From positions 261,385,062-261,449,061 of the forward strand of contig JARDYH010000003.1 in NCBI GenBank assembly GCA_029215795.1: a stretch of 64,000 nt of DNA. The letters are read 5' to 3'. Both the position numbers and the translations under genes were made by a program. Of this stretch, positions 11,249 through 20,417 are shown in pieces. A model generated the notes under the pieces. The model was not told the origin of the DNA, searched no databases, and saw only the letters and a program-made list of their open reading frames with translations. How positions within the stretch are numbered: position 1 is the stretch's first letter; the number at the start of each line of letters is the position of its first letter. Origin of the DNA: Anniella stebbinsi. Lineage: Eukaryota; Chordata; Lepidosauria; Squamata; Anniellidae.

Positions 11249-12151
11249 TAGGGATGTGCAGCGGATCGGATCGGATCCACGATCTGGATCCGATCTGCCC
11301 AAAATTCAGATAAAAATGATACAATCCAATCCAATCCAATTAGCCATCTGATCCTATCCAATCCGAAGGGACCCAATCCGGATCAGAAAAAATCGGAAAA
11401 TCTGACACCATTTTGAATGCTTTTCCACATAGCCTAGTACTGTGTTACAAAAATGCCTATAACTTTAGCATATTTAAATATAGAAGGATACAATTTGGGC
11501 ACTTTGTAGAAGGGCTAGGGATAGTTATCTGTGAGAAATTTCAGAAAGATTGGTGCAGGCATTTTGTGGCAATTAATTTTTTAATTATGAACCACAAATG
11601 CCAATAACTTTTTCACTTTTAACGTTCCACACATGAAACTTTGCCACATTGCAGGTGGTATGTTGGGACTCATGTGTGTGAAATTTCAGAAACATAGGTG
11701 CTTGCTTTGTGTGGCAATTAATTTTAGAAAAATGGGTAGCAGTGGGGTAAATACAGTTATGCCTTCAACTTTTTTATTTTTAAAGATACAAACAGGAAAC
11801 TTGGGCACATTACAGGTACCACTTTGCTTGATCTGTGTGTGAAATTTCAGAACGATAGGTCCAGGCATTTAGTGGCAAGGTATATTTGAAACAATGAGGA
11901 AAGAAACACCTATAACTTTTTTTTTATTTTAAAAGTTAGAAGGCTGAAAGTTGCTCACTTTGTAGATGGGTTAAGGATAGTTATTTGTCAGAAATTTCAG
12001 AATGATAGGTCCAGGCATTTGGTGGCTACGAATTTTTTAGATTAAATGTTACAGAAGTTTTTTCACAGAGGCTTGGGCTGTCAATTGCACCCCCTCCCCC
12101 GCCTCCCCCTCCCTCTTTTATCTGTCAAAACTCTGTGTTGTTGTAACTTTT
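11249..12151 (+). mobile_element. Modular hAT-type element, left arm only
   Basis: Begins TAGGGATGTGCAGCGGATCG and continues with GGATC repeats. It then has four tandem modules starting at 11453, 11598, 11759 and about 11907, each carrying CCTATAACTTTTT-like, GGGCACTTTG/CACATTGCAG-like and GAAATTTCAGAA-like blocks. The same four modules in the same order form the left arm of the complete element at 44777-46678. The copy ends after the CT-rich block (12092-12120) and AAAACTCTGTGTTGTTG, where an L2 tail starts. The right half is missing. Confidence 0.85.
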
Positions 12152-12450
12152 AGTTCCCCAGAGAGGTTTGCCTGGCATCTACATCATATTCCTTTAGAGG
12201 CCAGGTGAAGACCTTTTTATTTTCAGCGTTTAAACAGTTCTTCAGTTTGATTTTTAACCTTGCATGGCTGCTCAGTTTTTATCCTGGTTGTGTTTTATAC
12301 TGTATTTTAAATTATGTTTTTATACTGTCGTTGTTTTATATTTTGAATGGTTTTTGTAGTTTTAATTTTTGTAAACCGCCCAGAGAGCTTTGGCTATTGG
12401 GTGGTTTAGAAATGCAGTAAATAAATAAATAAATAAATAAACAAATAAAT
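12152..12450 (+). mobile_element. L2-type LINE 3' end
   Basis: CCAGGTGAAGACCTTTTTAT leads into a T-rich 3' untranslated region. TTTTTGTAAACCGCCCAGAG and a TTTGGCTATTGGGTGG hairpin stem follow, then a (AAAT)n tail at about 12416-12450. The same ending recurs at 15290-15340, 21505-21558 and 29545-29600. It is strongly 5' truncated. It abuts the broken hAT arm, so either the L2 inserted there or a deletion joined the two. Confidence 0.85.
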
Positions 12451-13029
12451 GTAATAGTCCAACTGCTGTATATTACACAGCGATCACAATTGCCCAGTTT
12501 AAATAAGTTCACAATAGTAACTAGTTGTGTTCATTGGCATATTGAATATGACACTGACTAGTTCTACCTTTATTGTGCTCTAGTGTAACCCCTTTCTACC
12601 ATTTCCTGTGTAATATCATGGTTTTCAACTCTAAACCAAAGTTTTTCAAGTTGGTACCTTCAGGAAATCCTTCCCTGACTGATTTTGTTGCTGAGAATCG
12701 CCTGAATAAATGGCACAGAATCTCTTTGTTGTGTAGAGTTTAATGTGTCCGGGTGCAAAAGCAGGCTTGAGGATGGAGAAATAGCTTAAAACTATATAAC
12801 TTTATTTTTAGGAGTCTTTAACAACCTTTGCCATGTGACTTTCAGGCAAATCCTCAAATTACTTGCTCCTTAAGTATCTCTACAGTATAATTAAACAAAG
12901 GAAGAGATATTCTAGGATGGACTCTCTGTTCACAATAGTCCAAGCTGCAGGGACATCACCACTGGTCCACATGAAGTGAGGGCCAGACAAGATGGTAAAT
13001 GCATTGCTATTTGAATCATTGTATATTGA
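12451..13029. other. Unassigned non-coding DNA
   Basis: No recognised repeat or gene. The right edge supplies the target site (ATCATTGC) of the next FB320 copy. Confidence 0.5.
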
Positions 13030-13037
13030 ATCATTGC

Positions 13038-13357
13038 TAGGCTGACCAGATAAAATCCAGGTCAGGGCTCATGTAACTTTAACAGTTGCAGAGAAAAGGG
13101 AATTTCAGCCAGCGTCATTTGTATGCAATTAGTCCCTGGTGAAATTCCCTCTTCATCACAATTCTTAAAGTTGCAGGCACTATACTAGAGTGACTAGATA
13201 AAAAAGAAGGCAGGGCCCCTGCAGCTTTAACTGTTGTGATGAAGAGGGAATTTCACCAGGTACGAATTGCATACAAATGATGCCGGCTGAAATTCCCTTT
13301 TCTCTACAACTCTTAAAGTTACATGAGCCCTGTCCTCCTTTTCATATGGTCAGCCTA
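13038..13357 (+). mobile_element. FB320 fold-back MITE, copy 1
   Basis: 320 bp from TAGGCTGACCAGATAAAATC to CCTTTTCATATGGTCAGCCTA (last 20 bases counted from the right end). A perfect 8-bp duplication ATCATTGC lies at 13030-13037 and 13358-13365, which indicates a hAT-type transposase. The arms pair across a centre of about 35 bp. The two tips belong to different tip subtypes (TAAAATCC versus CTCCTTTTC), so this copy is a hybrid. Confidence 0.93.
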
Positions 13358-13489
13358 ATCATTGCATATTGAATAATTGCACTGAACAATTGTTTTTAAA
13401 TTGTTAATGACCAGTATGTCGGTGGGGGGATTTTCATTGGGACCAAAGTGGATACACCCAAAATCCATGTCTCCCACAGCAGCTATTCA

Positions 13490-13535
<46 letters not shown>
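13490..13535. repeat. (TTA)n microsatellite
   Basis: About fifteen TTA/ATT units. Similar triplet tails end the L2 copies, but no L2 3' end is visible immediately next to this one. Confidence 0.95.
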
Positions 13536-13547
13536 TTAACTCTCCCC

Positions 13548-13866
13548 TAGGCTAACCAGATAAAATCCAGGTCAGGGCTCATGTAACTTTAACAGTTGTA
13601 GAGAAAAGGGAATTTCATCCTGTGTCGTTTGTATGCAATTAGTTCCTGGTGAAATTCCCTCTTCATCACAACAGTTAAAGTTGCAGGGGCCCTGCCTTCT
13701 TTTGTATATGGCCACTCTAATATAGTGCCTGCAACTTTAACTGTTGTGGTGAAGAGGGATTTCACCAGGGACTAATTGCATACAAATGACACTGGCTGAA
13801 ATTCCCTTTTCTCAACAACTGTTAAAGTTACATGAGCCCTGTCTTCTTTTTCATATGGTCAGCCTA
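13548..13866 (+). mobile_element. FB320 fold-back MITE, copy 2
   Basis: Starts TAGGCTAACCAGATAAAATC and ends ATATGGTCAGCCTA with the full palindromic body. Unlike most copies I see no matching 8-bp flanks (left CTCTCCCC, right TCTACACG). It also has tips of two different subtypes. It abuts a PAL-CAAGCAGG element directly. Confidence 0.88.
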
Positions 13867-13941
13867 TCTACACGAAGCAGGATATTGCACTATAAAAGTG
13901 GTATGAAAGTGATACATAAAAGGCAGGAGCCACACTACTGG
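13867..13941 (+). mobile_element. PAL-CAAGCAGG MITE, copy 2, left part
   Basis: TCTACACGAAGCAGGATATT opens the element and GGCAGGAGCCACACTACTG closes this part, where an L2 insertion begins. The rest resumes at about 15386 with TTTATAGTGGTATTGAAGTG. The original must have been continuous (CACTACTG + CTTTATAG), so the element predates the L2 copy. Confidence 0.85.
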
Positions 13942-15338
13942 ATTATCTGGATCCATTTCAGTCGGGTTTCAGGCCTGGTTTTGGCACAGAAACAGCCTTG
14001 GTCGCCCTGTATGATGACCTATGTTGGGAGAGGGACAGGGGGAGTGTGACTCTGTTGATTCTCCTTGATCTCTCAGCGGCTTTCGCTACCATCAACCATG
14101 GTATCCTTCTGGCATGACTGGCTGAGTTGGGAGTGGGAGGCACTGCATTGCAGTGGTTCCGCTCCTACTTGACAGGTCGGCTCCAGAAGGTGGTTCTGGG
14201 GAGACATTGCTCAGCCCCGTGGATAATCCAGTATGGGGTTCCGTAGGGGTCAGTTCTGTCCCCCATGCTGTTCAACATCTACATGAAACCATTGGGTGCG
14301 GTCATCCGGAGTTTTGGAGTGTGTTGTCATCAGTATGCTGATGACACGCAACTCTACTTCTCCTTTTCATCTTCATCAGGTGAGGCTGTGGATGTGTTGA
14401 ACCAGTGCTTGGCTGCGACAATGGACTGGATGAGAGCTAATAAATTGAAACTTAATCCAGACAAGACTGAGATGCTGTTAGTGGGGGGTCCTCTGACTGG
14501 ATGGAGGGTATTCAACCTGTGCTGGATGGGGTTGCACTCCCCCTGAAGGAGTAGGTTCTTAGCTTGGGGGTTCTCCTGGAACCATCTCTGTCACTTGAGG
14601 CTCAGGTAGCCTCAGTGGCAAGGAGTGCCGTCTACCAACTTCGGCTGGTGGCCCAGCTACGTCCTTATCTGGACAGGGATAACCTGGCTTCAGTTGTCTA
14701 TGCCCTGGTAACCTCCAAGTTAGATTACTGCAATGCACTCTACGTGAGGCTGCCTTTGAAGACGGTTCAGAAGTTGCAGCTTGTGCAGAATGCAGCGGCC
14801 AGATTGCTAACAGGGACCAGAAGGTTCAAACATATAAGACCAATTCTGGCCCACTTGCATTGGCTGCCTGTATGTTTCCGAGCCCGATTCAAAGTGCTGG
14901 TTTTAACCTATAAAGCCTTACACGGTTTGGGACCACAATACCTGATGGAATGTCTTTCCCAACATGAACCTACCCATACACTACGCTCAACATCAAAGGT
15001 CCTCCTCTGGGGAAGCTCAGAGGATGGCAACAAGGGAGAGGGCCTTCTTTGTGGTGGCCCCTCAATTATGGAATGATCTCCCAGATGAGGCCCGCCTGGC
15101 ACCAACACTGTTATCTTTTCGGCGCCAGGTCAACACTTTTCTTTTCTCCCAGGCATTTTAATAGCTCAAGTTGAGGTTTTGATTGACACTGTGGCCAGGT
15201 TTAACAGTTAAAATGTTTTAAAGTGTTTTAATGACAGCTGTTTTATGGTTTTAAATTGTGTATATTGTCTTTTTAATGCTCAATCTTTTTAATTTTTGTA
15301 AACCGCCCAGAGAGCTACGGCTATGGGGCAGTATATAA

Positions 15339-15385
<47 letters not shown>

Positions 15386-15388
15386 TTA
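13942..15388 (+). mobile_element. L2-type LINE, 5' truncated, with RT remnant
   Basis: This is the longest LINE copy in the window. It starts inside the reverse transcriptase ([22 protein letters not shown] text). It then has [13 protein letters not shown], where the usual family block reads AAFDT. The catalytic motif [12 protein letters not shown] follows at about 14330-14365, then [17 protein letters not shown]. The C-terminal part (14564-15161) reads SKLDYCNALYVRLP, KLQLVQNAAARLLTG and LHWLPVCFRARFKVL. Frame changes between these blocks and an in-frame stop near 14117 make it a pseudogene. The 3' end has TTTTTGTAAACCGCCCAGAG and a (TAA)n tail at 15341-15385. It lies inside a PAL-CAAGCAGG element. 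Confidence 0.92.
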
Positions 15389-15545
15389 TAGTGGTATTGA
15401 AGTGCACTGACAACTGTTGGGGCCCATAGACTAATACCACATACCACTTTCATACCGCTATGTCCTGCTTGGTGTGGCTCCTGCCTCTTATATCCTGCTT
15501 TCATACTGCTTTCTTAGTGCAATATTCTGCTTGGTGTAGATGAGG
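15389..15545 (+). mobile_element. PAL-CAAGCAGG MITE, copy 2, right part
   Basis: Continues the element split by L2: GTATTGAAGTGCACTGACAA, GTTGGGGCCCATAGAC, CCACTTTCATACCGCTATGT, then an extra CCTGCTTGGTGTGGCTCC repeat and the end TTCTGCTTGGTGTAGATGAGG. A separate 3' tip, CAATATCCTGCTTGGTGTAG with GATGAGGCC, recurs at 15828-15860. Confidence 0.85.
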
Positions 15546-16125
15546 CTTCATTCTCAGTAAAACCTGGAGCAGATTCACCATCCCACTGACATCAAAGCGA
15601 GTCACCAGCCTCAACTGGGTTCAGCACCTCAGCCAGTACTTCACTTGTTGATTGAAAGCCTCAGGGTGAGCTTAGATCACCATTTTGTGACATGTAAAAA
15701 CACCACCAGGTGGCATTTCACTATCATTATCACTTGAAGAAACGTTCTTGCAGAAGTGCTTCCAAGTGGTCAGGTTTATGTTAATGTTTGCTTTTTCTAA
15801 TTCCAGATGTAGTGAAGTTGGTCATGGTGCAATATCCTGCTTGGTGTAGATGAGGCCTCTGAGAAACCTTAGATTAATCTAAACACTGAAGGAGTTCAAA
15901 TTTGCTTGTAAGAACTATCAGTGATAGGTGGATGAAATGTTCACTGTGACTACTAAACAAGCCCTAAACATCTGTGCCCACTCTGGGCAACCCTAGCCCC
16001 ACAAGTGCCCTTGGGGTGAACTGCAGAAGCAGGATGAGCCCTGCAAAGGGACTTTTCTAGTATCTACAGATCCATAATTTTCAGCAAACAACCAAACAGG
16101 AGAACATGTAGGAAATAGAGACAGT
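15546..16125. other. Unassigned DNA with a stray PAL-CAAGCAGG tip
   Basis: The stretch at 15828-15860 repeats the terminal 30 bases of the preceding PAL-CAAGCAGG element without its body. The rest (including 15546-15820) is unrecognised and non-coding. Confidence 0.55.
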
Positions 16126-16351
16126 GGCTGAATTTGGACAACACGATAGTCAATGGTGGGGTAATAATCGACTTTACAGTTGTTCATCTAGGGGGTACTC
16201 CCCACACAACATGGTAATACATAATCAACTGTGGTGTGGATTAGGATCAGCGCTGAGTTGACTATGGCAGCATTCAGACGACACAATAGTCAATACAACT
16301 GACGATTGTTTCCTCACCCCCAGTTGCTTATTGTGTCATCCGAATTCAGCT
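16126..16351 (-). mobile_element. TIR226 MITE, copy 3
   Basis: Reverse orientation: GGCTGAATTTGGACAACACG at the left and GTGTCATCCGAATTCAGCT at the right. The interior is the reverse complement of copy 1, including CAACTGTGGTGTGGATTAGG and GACTATGGCAGCATTC. No convincing target duplication is seen. Confidence 0.85.
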
Positions 16352-16710
16352 AATATGTCTTTTCTATGGCTCAACCAAAAGTGAGAGTTACATTCAATAA
16401 CTCACACTGATTCATTTCTATAGCTTACCTAAGTTCAGCTAGAACCTGATTTAACAGCATGGTGAGGAAGAGGGGCCTTGGGGGAAGAATATCCCAAAGT
16501 CCATGACAGATCGGTCTGGAAAAGTAACAGGTGCTCATGGCTCCAGCCTCTCAATGCACTACTGATGTATTTCTATGGAGTAACTCATAATGTATCCAGC
16601 TCACTGCATCCATCTTCTTTCCACGGCGTTAATGATGAAGGCTGACTGGGATTGGGAGGCAGGTGAGCCATCTTCAGTGCAATTGCCTTTGGCTAGATTG
16701 TACGTAACAC
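16352..16710. other. Unassigned non-coding DNA
   Basis: No repeat or gene is recognised in this 359-bp interval. Confidence 0.5.
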
Positions 16711-17030
16711 TAGGCTGACCTTCTGAAAAGGAGGACAGGGCTCATGTAACTTTAACTGTTATAGAGAAAAGGGAATTTGAGCCAGTGTCATTTGTATGCA
16801 ATTAGTTCCTGGTGAAAATCCCTCTTCATCACAACAGTTAAAGTTGCAGGGGCCCTGCCTTCTTTTGTATATGGCCACTCTAGTATAGTGCCTGCACCTT
16901 TAACTGTTGTGATGAAGAGGGAATTTCACCAGGAACTAATTGCATACAAATGACACTGGCTCAAATTCCCTTTTCTCTACAACTGTTAAAGTTACATGAG
17001 CCCTGTCCTCCTTTTCATATGGTCAGCCTA
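16711..17030 (+). mobile_element. FB320 fold-back MITE, copy 3
   Basis: 320 bp, TAGGCTGACCTTCTGAAAAG to CATATGGTCAGCCTA. Flanks are CGTAACAC on the left and GTAAACAC on the right, compatible with an 8-bp duplication that has since changed by one indel. Forward centre orientation (CCCTGCCTTCTTTTGTATAT). Confidence 0.9.
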
Positions 17031-17041
17031 GTAAACACTGG

Positions 17042-17213
17042 TAGGGTGACCATATGGAAAGGAGGACAGGGCTCCTGTATCTTTAACAGTTGTATAGAAA
17101 AAGGATTTTCAGCAGGTGTCCTTTGTATGCATGCAAGACCTGTTGAAATACCTTCTTCATCGCAACACTTAAAGCTGCAGGAGCTCTGCCCTTTTTTGTA
17201 TCTGGTCACTCTA
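17042..17213 (+). mobile_element. Half-length relative of FB320 (non-palindromic)
   Basis: 172 bp from TAGGGTGACCATATGGAAAG to TTGTATCTGGTCACTCTA. It matches one arm plus the centre of FB320 (AGGACAGGGCTCCTGTA, TTTAACAGTTGTATAGAAAA, CTTCTTCATCGCAACACTTA) but has no inverted second arm. Its own ends TAGGGTGACC / GGTCACTCTA are terminal inverted repeats. No matching 8-bp flanks are visible. It may be the progenitor form, or a copy cut at the centre. Confidence 0.75.
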
Positions 17214-17221
17214 GTATAGCT

Positions 17222-17245
17222 CACCTCTCTCTCTCTCTCTCTCCC
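17222..17245. repeat. (CT)n microsatellite
   Basis: A short run of about ten CT units following the half-length FB320 copy. Confidence 0.9.
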
Positions 17246-17955
17246 TTCCCTCTGCCTTACTCAGTGGGCTGTCAGGGGAGAGACAGGTGCCAGAGATATG
17301 AGATTGATCACTTGCAGAGGGATATTGAAATTAGGTCAAAGTCCACATAAAATTGTGCTGAGGACTGCATGCACCCTGAGGACCATAGTTTGCCACTGCT
17401 GGATTATGGGCTCATTGTTCAATCAACCTTCAACTCAGTCACAAGCCAAACAGGCCTTGGACTGCCCATCTCATTGGATTGCCAACATGCTTCCTTTCCG
17501 ACCACTAGATCTGCTACTAAAAGTGAGTATCTGTGGATTATTATAGAACAGCGGTCTAATATTTTGTCTAAGTAGGGTGCCAATAAAGTACCTAAAAACA
17601 GTGGAGCATAACGTCAGAACAAGGGTCAAGCTTTTGGTGGAAGATGCATGATAGAGGGTTATAAAATTATGTATGCTTGTGGAAAGTGGATGGAAGTATT
17701 GTTTTCTCCCATAACACTAGGACATGGGCTCACCCAAAGGATACAGAAAACAGTAAATAAATGTAGAGAAGACAAAAGAAAATATGTCATATAAGTACTG
17801 TAATGAATTTATGGATTTTCTGCTTTGATAGATAGCTTTTAGAAGCTATTCCTGGAGAAGAGGTCTACCAATGCCTGTTAGCCATGCCAGCTAAATGGAA
17901 TCTCCACGTTCGGAAACAATATATCATTGAATACCAGTTGTCCCTTGAGAGGCAA
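17246..17955. other. Unassigned non-coding DNA
   Basis: No recognised repeat. Two overlapping short frames at 17298-17575 contain no recognisable domain and sit in different frames over the same DNA. Confidence 0.45.
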
Positions 17956-17957
17956 CA

Positions 17958-18145
17958 TGGGAGTATAGGAATCTGCTTTATACTGAGTCAGAGCACAGGT
18001 CCATCTAGCATAGTACTGTTGATAATGGCTGGCAATGGCTCTCTGGGATTTATAGCGAGAGCTTTTCTTGCCCTGCTTGGAGATGCCAGGGATTGAACCT
18101 AGAAGCTTCTGCATGTAAAGCTGATGCTCTACCACTGAGTTATTA
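17958..18145 (-). mobile_element. tRNA-derived SINE (antisense)
   Basis: The minus strand begins ATAACTCAGTGGTAGAGCAT, which contains a polymerase III A-box-like TAACTCAGTGG. It then has AGGTTCAATCCCTGGCATC, which contains a B-box-like GGTTCAATCCC. These two tRNA-like boxes are about 45 bases apart. The body ends near the ACCTGTGCTCTGACTCAGTA and AAAGCAGATTCCTATA blocks. The 3' body recurs in plus orientation at 58885-58975. It is a SINE rather than a tRNA gene because no full cloverleaf or acceptor stem is present. Confidence 0.8.
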
Positions 18146-18931
18146 GAGGTGGGCGGAGCGGGTCAGCTCCGCTCTGAAATTTGAAGCGGAGCTCTGATGA
18201 GATGCTGTTCTGCTCCAAGATTCAGAACTGTCCCATCACTCCACACATCGGATTAACCATTGAAGCTCTGCTCCATTTTCATTTTCATTTCATTTCCATT
18301 TCATTTCCATTTCCATTAACAAAAATGCTTACAGCTCCATCATTGTTACAGATAAAAAGATGAAGCTTGGCACCATAGTAGCTCTTAAGTAGTACTTTAG
18401 CTGGGCCAAGTTGGAAGCAGGTCTGTTCATCCTTTGATTTTTAGAATTTTTTTAAAAGTTCAAACTCAATCCTCCCCTTTAGGGTCTAGCACCTTGAGCA
18501 GTTTCATACACAACAAGTTATTTTTAAAAAATGACATTTAAAAATAATAAAGCCAGCCAGCCGGCAGCATTTTACAAACAACAATGAGAGGTCAGACAAG
18601 AACAAACATAAATATAAATACCTTCATTTTTGATAATTGTTATATATGCATTGTTTATATGAAAAGAAATATCAAAAATTATGGTATTTCTATTGATGTT
18701 TGTTCTTGTCTAACCTCTTATAGTTGTTTGTAATATGCTGCTGGCCGGCTGGCTGGCTTTTTTATTTTTAAATTTCAATTTTTTAAAAAGGCCAAATTTC
18801 ATTTCTGAGAAGCTGTTGGGGTCTACATTCCAGTGGTGAGCATGGTCAAAGGCAAAACAGGTGTGAGAAAGAGAGAAAGGAAAAAAGGGGTAATAGGCAG
18901 AGAGAGAGAGAGAAAAGGGCTTCCCATCCCT
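18146..18931. mobile_element. Candidate composite hAT-like element containing a fold-back
   Basis: The left edge TAGAGGTGGGCGGAGCGG and the right edge CTTCCCATCCCTA could be degenerate TAGGGATGGGC-type inverted ends. Inside, 18180-18290 repeats GGAGCTC / GAAGCTCTGCTCC. A fold-back at about 18545-18770 has arms of roughly 100 bp (GCCAGCCAGCCGGCAGCA versus TGCTGCTGGCCGGCTGGC). No target duplication is visible: the left neighbour is a SINE and the right neighbour a LINE end. The boundaries are provisional. Confidence 0.5.
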
Positions 18932-19100
18932 AAGAACATATGAAGAGCCATGCTGGATCATAACAAGGGTAGATTTTGTCCAGCATTCTGTTCACACAGT
19001 GGCCGACCAGTAGCCTGATTGGCTGAAACCCAGAATAAGAACACTCCTGCCCTTTGATGTCACCTGATTTCAGCTTGGGTGATAACTGCAATACTATCGT
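18932..19100 (-). mobile_element. LINE 3' end (antisense), short
   Basis: TAAGAACATATGAAGAGCCA, GCTGGATCATAACAAGGGTA and GTCCAGCATTCTGTTCACAC match the 3' end seen at 8041, 57461 and (plus) 47590. Only about 170 bp is retained. Confidence 0.7.
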
Positions 19101-19454
19101 CTGGCCATCTGTAGTGGTGGCCCCCTTGTGTATCAGAGAGCAAATCAAAAGCCCTCTATTTGCAGAAGCCAGCAGGGTGGTGCATATAATAGGTGATGTG
19201 GTTTTTGAATACTAGATTCCCTCAAGTAAGGAAGTGTGGACATTCTAGCAAATGTATTCATAGAGTGTAGATCCTTATATACCCGATGTGGCACCATCCA
19301 CATGCAAGAGGGGTTTATTCGCAGGCTTCAAGGAAACCCACATTTAGCAGAAGTATTACACAATTCTGGTATGTCAAAACCTTTCCTCAGGCTATGGAAA
19401 AGAGACTACATATAAATCTGATACATAAAACAATGATGAAGAAAACTTCTAAGC
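19101..19454. other. Unassigned non-coding DNA
   Basis: No recognised repeat or exon before the perfect hairpin at 19455. Confidence 0.45.
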
Positions 19455-19517
19455 AGTCCATAGACTCCACATATATTTTGACCTGTAAAGTCAAAATATA
19501 TGTGGAGTCTATGGACT
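19455..19517. repeat. Perfect 28-bp inverted repeat (hairpin)
   Basis: Arm 19455-19482 (starting AGTCCATAGACTCC) and arm 19490-19517 (ending GGAGTCTATGGACT) are exactly reverse complementary over 28 bases, separated by a 7-base loop. The flanks do not look like any family in this window. Perfect identity suggests a recent event, such as strand switching during replication. A small-RNA precursor is possible but unsupported. Confidence 0.95.
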
Positions 19518-19732
19518 ATATAAATATATAATCTCTGTGGGTTTCTCTCTCCCCAAACATGGAGAACACCCCCACACACATACAAATATTTAATGTGGAT
19601 CAGCTTGCTGGGTCCCCATAGAATCCTGACTGATAACTTGGGGATTGGGAAATGGAAAACAGATTGGGAGGTGGTGATGGAATGGAGTATCCTGGAAGGG
19701 AACATGGCTGGCTGGAACCAGAATAGGAGCAC

Positions 19733-19892
19733 ACCAATTCTGGGATAGCCCATTAAAGGGAGTGAAGTTGACTTTGCCCGGCTTCATTTCTTTCTTGCTG
19801 GCAATTATTGTCCCAGCTAATAGGACTGCAACAAAATGTTGCAGGCCAAAGTCAACTTCATTCCTTTTAAGGGGCTGTCCCAGAATTTATGC
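19733..19892. repeat. Inverted repeat with about 45-bp arms
   Basis: The left arm contains ATTCTGGGATAGCCC, GGGAGTGAAGTTGACTTTG. The right arm contains CAAAGTCAACTTCATTCC, GGGGCTGTCCCAGAAT. The arms are imperfect, separated by about 60 bases containing GGCTTCATTTCTTTCTTGC. It is probably a short MITE, but I see no target duplication. Confidence 0.7.
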
Positions 19893-20089
19893 ACACTTTA
19901 ATATGATAAACATAAATTCAGTAGGTGCATCATGCCTCAAGGCATGCAAAGCTGTTGCTGTTTAATATGGGTGTGTACTCCGCCCTGGATTTTTCTTGTA
20001 ACTGTGAATATCCACTGTGCAGTCAATCTTCCAGTGTGGGGATTGGCTGCTTCTAAACCAATAGAATCATTTCAGAGTGGAGGCATGCC

Positions 20090-20409
20090 TAGGCTGACCA
20101 TATGAAAAGGAGGACAGGGGTCATGTAACTTTAACAATCGTAGAGAAAAGGGAATTTCAGCCAGTGTTATTTGTATGCAATTAGTCCCTGGTGAAATCCC
20201 CTCTTCATCCCAACAGTTAAAGTTGCAGGGGCCCTGCCTTCTTTTGTAAATGGTCACTCTAGTATAGTGCCTGCACCTTTAACTGTTGGGATGAAGAGGG
20301 AATTTCACCAGGGACTAATTGCATACAAATGACACTTGCTCAAATTCCCTTTTCTCTATGACTGTTAAAGTTACATGAGCCCTGACCTCCTTTTCATATG
20401 GTCAGCCTA
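20090..20409 (+). mobile_element. FB320 fold-back MITE, copy 4
   Basis: 320 bp, TAGGCTGACCATATGAAAAG to TTTTCATATGGTCAGCCTA. A perfect 8-bp duplication GGCATGCC (itself palindromic) lies at 20082-20089 and 20410-20417. Both tips are of the CATATGAAAAGGAGG subtype. Forward centre orientation. Confidence 0.95.
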
Positions 20410-20417
20410 GGCATGCC

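Noticed and set aside
14564..15076. 170-codon plus-strand frame as a host gene
   Set aside because: It matches the C-terminal region of an L2-type LINE protein, is frame-shifted from the upstream RT block, and ends in a LINE tail.
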